From JBBRGK01 sp036741355 (GTDB lineage: Bacteria > Chloroflexota > Dehalococcoidia > CAUJGQ01): a stretch of DNA of 64,000 bases. This document shows, piece by piece, positions 58,698 through 64,000 of this stretch (its first letter is position 1; each line of letters starts with the position of its first letter). The notes below the pieces were generated by a model. That model saw nothing but the letters and a program-made list of their open reading frames with translations, was not told where the DNA came from and ran no database searches. The stretch lies in contig DAINSK010000008.1 of the NCBI GenBank assembly GCA_036741355.1, positions 1-64,000 of the forward strand, read 5' to 3'. Position numbers and translations under genes: made by a program.

Positions 58698-59957
58698 TTG
58701 GACGGCGCACAACATACTGACCTGGGCGTGGCCGCCACAACACCGCCGGCCTCGCTGTGGCGCAACCGCGATTACCTCGTCTTGTGGTGCGGACAGGGCG
58801 TCTCGAATATCGGCTCACAGGCCTCCGCGTTGGCGTTGCCGCTGTTGATGCTCGCGCTCACGGGTTCGCCCGCGCAGGCGGGGGTTCTCGGCGGTCTGCG
58901 CGGACTTGCATATGTGCTTTTTGGACTTCCCGCTGGGGCGCTTGCGGACCGCTGGAATCGGAAACGCGTGCTGGTCGTTTGCGACCTGGGGCGCGCGATC
59001 GCAATGGCGAGCATCCCGATTGCGATAGTCGCCGGTCACCTGTCGGCGCCGCAGCTTTACCTCGTCAGCTTTGTCGAAGGCACGTTGTTCATTCTCTTTG
59101 GACTCGCCGAGACGGCCTGTGTCACGCGCGTGGTGCCGGCGGCGCAACTGCCGGCCGCAATTGCCCAAAACCAGGCGAGCGATGCGACGTCGACTCTCGT
59201 TGGACCGCTGATCGCCGGCACACTCTATAGCATCAGCCGAGCGCTTCCGTTTGTGGCCGATGCGGTTTCCTACACGTTTTCGGTAGTGTCGATCCTGTTT
59301 ATCCGTACACGGCTACAAGCGAACCGGACCAGGTCGGAGCGCCGGCTAAGAACGGAGATAGGCGAAGGCGTGCGCTGGATCTGGCGACGCCCGGTGTTAC
59401 GGCTGCTGATATCGCTCAACGGTGGAATCAACATCATTTTCGGCGGCTGGACGTTGGTGCTCATTCAGCTTGCGCAGCGCCAGGGAGCAAACGCGGCGAC
59501 GATCGGGTTGATTTTCGCCGGCGGCGGGGCCGGCACCGTTCTCGGCGCCGTGCTCGCCCCGGTATTTCAGCGCCGGTTTACCGTGAACCAGATTGTGATT
59601 GGTGTGGCGTGGCTGTTCGCGATCACCTGGCCGCCCCCTGCGCTCGCGCCGAACGCGCTCACACTCGGCATCGTCAACGCCGTCGGCTTCTTTTTCGTCC
59701 CGATCACCAGCGGCACGCAACTCAGTTACCGGCTGTTGCTGGTACCCGACGCACTGCAGGGCCGCGTAAACAGCGTTTTCCGGTTGACCGGATTCGGCGG
59801 CGGCGCGTTGGGATTTCTGATAACGGGGCTGCTGCTTCAGTGGTACGGCCCCGTCGCAGCGGTTTGGATCACGTTTGTGCCGGCGGTCGCGCTTGCCCTC
59901 GCGCCGACGTTGAACCGGTCCCTGCGTGGAGTCGGCAAGATCTCGACCGTGGCGTGA
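58698..59957 (+). CDS. Major facilitator superfamily transporter
   Basis: About 419 residues with 12 predicted helices. The N-terminal LWRNRDYLVLWCGQGVSNIGSQASALALPLLML and the loop 2-3 motif GALADRWNRKRVLVVCDLGRA place it in the MFS_3/enterobactin-exporter-like (EntS/TetV) drug-efflux group. Starts: TTG 58698 has AGGGGG upstream; GTG 58659 in frame is the alternative. The substrate is unknown; members export siderophores, macrolides or other drugs. Confidence 0.86.
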   Translation: MDGAQHTDLGVAATTPPASLWRNRDYLVLWCGQGVSNIGSQASALALPLLMLALTGSPAQAGVLGGLRGLAYVLFGLPAGALADRWNRKRVLVVCDLGRAIAMASIPIAIVAGHLSAPQLYLVSFVEGTLFILFGLAETACVTRVVPAAQLPAAIAQNQASDATSTLVGPLIAGTLYSISRALPFVADAVSYTFSVVSILFIRTRLQANRTRSERRLRTEIGEGVRWIWRRPVLRLLISLNGGINIIFGGWTLVLIQLAQRQGANAATIGLIFAGGGAGTVLGAVLAPVFQRRFTVNQIVIGVAWLFAITWPPPALAPNALTLGIVNAVGFFFVPITSGTQLSYRLLLVPDALQGRVNSVFRLTGFGGGALGFLITGLLLQWYGPVAAVWITFVPAVALALAPTLNRSLRGVGKISTVA

Positions 59958-60014
59958 AGCTCAAGGTGGATATAAATGCGATACTGAATCGCCAGCCAAT
60001 CTTGAAGTGTGCCT

Positions 60015-60638
60015 ATGCGAGCCGGTCCCCGACACCAAGATGAACTAGCCCCGGTCGCAGGACCGGCGATAGTTCGGCGGCAGTTTCTCGCGTTCGCCGC
60101 TGCCGGCGTCGCGGCGCTCGCGGCTTCGTGCAGCGGCGAGACCAGAAAGCAGCCGGCCCAGCCGGTGGCGCCCTCCGGCGGATCTGCCGCGGCAGGAACC
60201 CCCACTGCTGCTCCGAGCCCGGAGGTACAGCGCTTCCTGGCGCTGGCCGCTCTGCTTACCGGGGTACCCCAGCAACAGCTGGACTCCGCCGCCGGTCAGC
60301 GATACCTAACTGCACTTCAGACGCCTCCAGTTGGGGGGATGCCCGTCGATCAACTCGAACAGGCGGCCGGCGTCTCCGGATCGGTGGCGCCAGCGTTCGC
60401 CGACCTCACAAGCAAGGGTGTCCTCGCTACGACCCCCGCCAAGACGACGGCCCAGGCAGTCGCGGAGCTGTGGTACAGCGGACAGGTGCCCGCCCTTTCC
60501 GGCAGCGGCAGCCCCGGCAGCGCCACTTCCGTGGTTGCCTACGCCAACGCGCTTGGATGGAAGGCGCTGACGTTTGCCGGCGCGCCCGGCACCTGCGGCG
60601 GCCCGTTCGGTTTCTGGAGCGCGCGGCCGTCAGCATGA
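60015..60638 (+). CDS. Tat-exported small subunit of an FAD dehydrogenase (FADGDH gamma/sorbitol-dehydrogenase small subunit-like)
   Basis: A 207-residue protein. The N-terminus has a twin-arginine signal (VRRQFLAFAAAGVAALAASC) that also ends in a lipobox-like ASC. After a Pro/Ala linker, a helical domain includes VQRFLALAALLTGVPQQQLDSAAGQRYLTAL and ends WYSGQVP..YANALGWKALTFAGAPGTCGGPFGFW. This matches PF12318-type small subunits, which act as hitch-hiker chaperones carrying the FAD subunit through Tat. It lies 52 bases ahead of the GMC subunit. ATG 60015 is chosen over GTG 60009. Confidence 0.8.
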   Translation: MRAGPRHQDELAPVAGPAIVRRQFLAFAAAGVAALAASCSGETRKQPAQPVAPSGGSAAAGTPTAAPSPEVQRFLALAALLTGVPQQQLDSAAGQRYLTALQTPPVGGMPVDQLEQAAGVSGSVAPAFADLTSKGVLATTPAKTTAQAVAELWYSGQVPALSGSGSPGSATSVVAYANALGWKALTFAGAPGTCGGPFGFWSARPSA

Positions 60639-60690
60639 CGCCTCCCCGTTTTCAGACCTTAGATCAGCGAATCTAAACGAGGGACTACCA

Positions 60691-62322
60691 GTGGCGAACC
60701 AGTATCAGGCGGACGTCGTGATCGTGGGCGCGGGACTTGCCGGCGGGCTTGCCGCATATGTGCTGGCCGGGGCCGGCGCCAAAGTTCTCGTGCTGGAATC
60801 GGGTCCAACGCGCGATCGCAGCCAGGCGCTTCAGACCTTCACGCAAACGCCGAATGATCTAAAGGGTTTGCCGGAAGCGCCGTATCCGGAGGTCCCGTAC
60901 GCGCCAAAGCCATCGACGATAGACCAGCAGCGCTATCTCATTCAGCAGGGGCCGGACATGTTCCGGAGCACCTACGAGCGCCAGGTCGGCGGCACAACCT
61001 GGCACTGGCTCGGCTCGTCGTTTCGCCTCGTTCCCAACGACTTCAACGTGCGGGCGAGTTACGGGGTCGGCATGGACTGGCCGCTGTCGTACAGCGACCT
61101 GGAAAAGTGGTACGGCACGGCGGAGAATGAGTTGGGGGTTTCCGGCGATGACAGCGAAGACCTCGGAGTCAAACGCAGCAGCCCGTATCCAATGCCGCCG
61201 ATCCCGAAGAGTTTTCTCGACCAGCAGGTCGCGGCGGCGGCGAAGGGGCTCGCATTGGTCGTCTCGACCACGCCCGCGGCCCGAGCATCGCAGATCTACG
61301 ACGGCCGGCCGCCCTGCTGCGGCAACCACCTGTGTATTCCCATCTGCCCAATCCAGGCGAAATACGACGCGACGGTCCACACCGCCAAGGCGCAGAAGAA
61401 GGGCGCTCAGATCCTCGACCAGGCGATCGCGTATGGCGTAGACGTAGATTCGAGCGGCAAGGTGAGCGGCATCCGCTTCAAGCGCCCCGACGGCACGCAG
61501 GCGACAGCTACCGGCAAGGTCTACGTCATCGCCGCGCACGCGATCGAGACGCCGAAGCTGCTGCTTATGTCACGCAGCGCCGCGCTGCCCAACGGCGTCG
61601 CGAACTCGAGCGGCCAGGTGGGGCGAAACCTGATGGACCACCCGACGCTGTTGAGCTACGCGCTCAGCAGACAGCCTGTGTACCCTTACCGCGGCCCGCT
61701 CTCGACGTCGGGAATCGAGAACCTCCGGGATGGGGAGTTCAGGAAGTCGCGCGGAGCGTTTCGCATCGAGATCGGCAACGATGGCTGGTCGTGGCCTGTC
61801 GGAAGTATGACCCAGATCGCCGCCGACCTGATCGCAAAGCAAGGGGTGCTGGGACCGCAGCTCGTGCAGATGCTCAACGACCAGGCATCGCGCCACATTC
61901 GCATGGCGAGCCTGGTCGAGCAACTCGGGGATCCGAATAACCGTGTCTCGGTGGCGTTCGACCAGGTGGACGCGATCGGTATCCCGCGGCCGGTGATTCA
62001 GTACAAGGTGAGCCAGTACACCCTGGACGGGATGGCTGCCGCGCGTGAGACACACCAGCAGCTCTACCAGGCGATGGGCGCAACCCAGGTGCAGTTCGTC
62101 GATGGCTACCAGGGAGCCGGACACATCATGGGCACCTACCGCATGGGAGCGGACGCGAAGAGCTCGGTCGTCGACGCCAACCAGCGCTCGCATGACCACC
62201 AGAACCTGTATTTGCTGGGCAGCGGCGTTTTCCCCAGCTCGGGTTGCTCTAACCCGTCGCTCACGATCGCGGCGCTGGCGCTGCGCGCGGCCAATACGAT
62301 TAAGGCGGACCTGCACAAGTAG
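60691..62322 (+). CDS. GMC oxidoreductase with probable 3Fe-4S cluster (FADGDH alpha-like subunit)
   Basis: A 543-residue flavoprotein oxidising a sugar or alcohol. The FAD motif is DVVIVGAGLAGG...VLVLESG (residues 8-38), and GGTTWHWLGSSFRL (100-113) contacts the flavin. Cys209, Cys210, Cys215 and Cys219 have spacing 0-1-6-10, identical to the 3Fe-4S ligands of bacterial FAD-glucose dehydrogenase (Cys212/213/218/222 in Burkholderia). The catalytic His is in GHIMGTYRMG, and the Asn in SNPSLTI near the C-terminus. There is no signal peptide, consistent with export on the Tat signal of the small subunit. No cytochrome c subunit follows. GTG 60691 follows GAGGGA. Confidence 0.9.
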   Translation: MANQYQADVVIVGAGLAGGLAAYVLAGAGAKVLVLESGPTRDRSQALQTFTQTPNDLKGLPEAPYPEVPYAPKPSTIDQQRYLIQQGPDMFRSTYERQVGGTTWHWLGSSFRLVPNDFNVRASYGVGMDWPLSYSDLEKWYGTAENELGVSGDDSEDLGVKRSSPYPMPPIPKSFLDQQVAAAAKGLALVVSTTPAARASQIYDGRPPCCGNHLCIPICPIQAKYDATVHTAKAQKKGAQILDQAIAYGVDVDSSGKVSGIRFKRPDGTQATATGKVYVIAAHAIETPKLLLMSRSAALPNGVANSSGQVGRNLMDHPTLLSYALSRQPVYPYRGPLSTSGIENLRDGEFRKSRGAFRIEIGNDGWSWPVGSMTQIAADLIAKQGVLGPQLVQMLNDQASRHIRMASLVEQLGDPNNRVSVAFDQVDAIGIPRPVIQYKVSQYTLDGMAAARETHQQLYQAMGATQVQFVDGYQGAGHIMGTYRMGADAKSSVVDANQRSHDHQNLYLLGSGVFPSSGCSNPSLTIAALALRAANTIKADLHK

Positions 62323-62428
62323 GACCGGCGGAGTATCGCACTAACGCCTCCTGTGGGGGACGCTTGTCCAGCAGGGGACGGCTTCTATGTCGGTTCTGGG
62401 GCGTCCGCACGGTGCTGTCGCGGCCATC

Positions 62429-63826
62429 TCATTCAAGCACACGGACCGCCATGTCTTGGCGGCCAGACGGTATGCGCCGCTGCAGCGAAGATCGGCCGTC
62501 TTGGGTCGTGAGCACGGTTCCGCCGCTGCCGACCAGCACTCCGTCCACCATGATCACGTTGCCGCCGGCCATCGACAGGGCCGCGTGGCCGCGTTCGAGG
62601 TCGAGAACGGTAACGTCGGCGTCTGCTCCGGGACCCAAATGCCCCTTGCTGTGGCAGCCGATCATCGCCGCGCCGTTAGTGCTGGCTTTTCGCACGAACT
62701 CTTCGAGCGTGAGCGCGCCAAATCGAACCAAGGGCAACCCCTGTTCGACGATCGTGTTGCGCGGGATGCCGCCGCCGTCAGTGCTCAGCGCGTCGATCGA
62801 GAACCGGCCGTCAGCTTCTTTGGCTACAGCCAGCGCGATCGCGGCCCCCGGCGGGTTAACAGCAAAACTGAGGCCGGCGTTGGTGCCGGCCTCCCTCCAG
62901 GCGCGCTCGCCGGATTCGCCGCAGAGCAGCTGAGTCTCGGCACCTGCCGTCGTCCAAACATTGGCCCAGCCGGCGACGATCGCCGAATCCAAGCCCGCCT
63001 CGGTGGCGTCGAAGCCCCCCATGCGCAGGCAGGTTCGCGTCACGCGGCTCACCGGCAGACCATCCTCACAGGAGCCGCTGGTGCCGTTCAACGACGACAG
63101 GTACGACTCCGACCGGGCGCCGGGCGCCGCACGCAGCGCGGCCAGTGCACGCTGGCACTCTGCCAACGGGTCCGTTACCTGGCCGCGGCAGTACGAGTTG
63201 ATGTGGGCGATGTGAACCGGCAGACCGTCGGCGACGCGCACGACCTCCTCGAGTCCCTCGATGTCGCTGCCGTGCTCGGTCGAGCCGGCATGAACGGCGA
63301 CATACGCTCCCCGGCGATGCGCGGCGGCGATCGTCCGATTGAGGCAGCCCGGCGTAATCGGATAGTGGCCGCCAACGCACTTCACGCCTATGGCTCCGTC
63401 GCGAAGGGATGCGGCGATGAAACGTTCGACTTCCGCCGCGCCGGGATCCGGGCTCGATACGGTTCGGCCGGGAAGCACGGCGCGCAGGAACGCGACGTTG
63501 AGCCCGGCGCCCACGGCTTCAATGCCGTTCATCAACTCCCCGGCCTCGCCTGAGAGATCGAGAGCGGTCGTGACGCCGACTCGCGCCATCATCCGGTGGC
63601 CGTTGCGACCTTCAAGTCCGATCCCGGAGACGTGGGCGTGCGTGTCGATAATGCCGGGCATCACCATTCGCCCGGTCACATCGATCACCCGTGCGGTTCC
63701 GACAGCCGTCAGTGCAGGGCCAACAGCGGTGATGCGGCCGTCCTCAATTTCGACGTCAAGGAGTCCGTCGACACCGTTCGCCGGATCGACCACGCGCCCG
63801 CCGGCCAGCACCGTTCGCGGGTTCAC
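62429..63826 (-). CDS. Amidohydrolase family protein (D-aminoacylase/dihydroorotase-like)
   Basis: A 465-residue metal hydrolase. The N-terminal beta-sandwich (LAGGRVVDPANGVDGLLDVEIEDGRITAVG) precedes the TIM barrel with HxH in PGIIDTHAHV, a Lys region GVKCVGGHY (possible carbamylated Lys), His in VAVHAGSTEHGSD, His in VHIAHINSY and Asp in STDGGG. The C-terminus closes the sandwich (GPGADADVTVLD). Substrates of this group are N-acyl-amino acids, hydantoins or related cyclic amides; the exact one is unknown. GTG 63826 has GGAGG upstream. Confidence 0.88.
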   Translation of the reverse strand: MNPRTVLAGGRVVDPANGVDGLLDVEIEDGRITAVGPALTAVGTARVIDVTGRMVMPGIIDTHAHVSGIGLEGRNGHRMMARVGVTTALDLSGEAGELMNGIEAVGAGLNVAFLRAVLPGRTVSSPDPGAAEVERFIAASLRDGAIGVKCVGGHYPITPGCLNRTIAAAHRRGAYVAVHAGSTEHGSDIEGLEEVVRVADGLPVHIAHINSYCRGQVTDPLAECQRALAALRAAPGARSESYLSSLNGTSGSCEDGLPVSRVTRTCLRMGGFDATEAGLDSAIVAGWANVWTTAGAETQLLCGESGERAWREAGTNAGLSFAVNPPGAAIALAVAKEADGRFSIDALSTDGGGIPRNTIVEQGLPLVRFGALTLEEFVRKASTNGAAMIGCHSKGHLGPGADADVTVLDLERGHAALSMAGGNVIMVDGVLVGSGGTVLTTQDGRSSLQRRIPSGRQDMAVRVLE

Positions 63827-63944
63827 TTATGCGACCTCCGCATGCCAAGTAGCTACAGATGGGGCGCGCTGAACAAGAGATAGCATAGGACCGCCTGCGA
63901 TGCGACTGGCTTGAAGCGCTCGGAGTTACCGGCGCCCCCTATCT

Positions 63945-63985
63945 CCCCAGCCCTCTTTCCCCCAATACTAGGGGCAAGAGGGGCG
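63945..63985. repeat. Dispersed palindrome family copy at the window end
   Basis: CCCTCTT-T-CCCC at 63952-63963 faces GGGG-C-AAGAGGG at 63971-63982 with one mismatch and a short AT loop. It is flanked by CCCC-rich and GGGG-rich arms to the window edge. It lies about 110 bases upstream of the amidohydrolase start. Confidence 0.6.
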
Positions 63986-64000
63986 GAAGGGCACGGGGGT

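Noticed and set aside
1..64000. CRISPR array, rRNA operon, insertion sequence with transposase, prophage
   Set aside because: I saw no regularly spaced repeats, no rRNA sequence, no transposase motif and no phage structural gene anywhere in the window.

Overview
The window looks like a GC-rich bacterial chromosome segment, most likely from the phylum Chloroflexota (Dehalococcoidia- or Thermomicrobia-like). Pointers are several luciferase-like (LLM, often F420-dependent) oxidoreductases, a secreted PKD-repeat protein with a Chloroflexota-type C-terminal tail, proline/threonine-rich lipoproteins, and a housekeeping block around topA-xer-aroQ-pepP-efp-xseA-xseB. The taxonomy is inferred from protein style only. 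It appears to be a draft scaffold: 100 Ns at 5917-6016 are flanked by an exact 55-bp duplication, which looks like an assembler join.

Layout. 1-6362: two divergent LLM oxidoreductases, arginine decarboxylase speA, a MarR regulator, a QueD-like protein whose expected catalytic Cys is Ile, and a gap-broken enoyl-CoA hydratase. 6631-11315: tRNA-Leu(UAG), a pair of oligopeptide-type ABC ATPases without permeases, lepA and a small monooxygenase-fold protein. 11316-13939 (minus): a hypothetical protein with a possible nuclease-like C-terminus, and an AI-2E family transporter. 14064-30031 (plus): dprA, topA, a Xer recombinase, aroQ, a proline peptidase, efp, xseA, xseB, a PHP phosphoesterase, a PurN-like formyltransferase, rluB, cmk, a PlsC-type acyltransferase, a DUF512 radical-SAM protein and glmS. 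Many of these overlap or are tightly spaced. 30055-41199: the PKD protein, dgt, a CARDB-like protein, the dnaG-rpoD pair, a FmdB zinc ribbon, a terminal-inverted-repeat element carrying a broken DUF559 nuclease, a Lit/DUF1461 membrane protein, a methylase-MazG fusion and a thioredoxin-like protein. 41268-47558: MscS, a PcrA/UvrD helicase, a zinc-ribbon membrane protein, a CMD-family protein, a secreted protein and a DRTGG/P-loop protein.

47827-51355 is the accessory region. It begins at tRNA-Phe(GAA) and reads as a graveyard of defence and toxin-antitoxin genes. It holds a possible frameshifted PglX-like methyltransferase tail, an intact MNT nucleotidyltransferase, the C-terminal half of a HEPN partner, the N-terminus of a PglZ-like protein, the C-terminus of a BrxL (Lon-like) protein, an AbrB-type protein, a nitroreductase, and an antitoxin with a C-terminally truncated PIN toxin. 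The order methyltransferase-PglZ-BrxL matches a type 1 BREX operon reduced by deletions. 51577-64000 returns to metabolism: a C11 (clostripain-like) lipoprotein protease, a third LLM enzyme, a second enoyl-CoA hydratase, a secreted nucleoside hydrolase, an FxLYD lipoprotein, an MFS transporter, a two-gene FAD dehydrogenase of the FADGDH type (small Tat subunit plus a GMC subunit with a CC-x4-C-x3-C cluster motif) and an amidohydrolase.

A dispersed palindrome family (CTCACCC ... CCCCTCTCC hairpins) occurs at least seven times between genes, and two copies form the ends of the DUF559 element. The most interesting signals are the decayed BREX locus, this palindrome/DUF559 element, the iron-sulfur FAD dehydrogenase and the Cys-less QueD.
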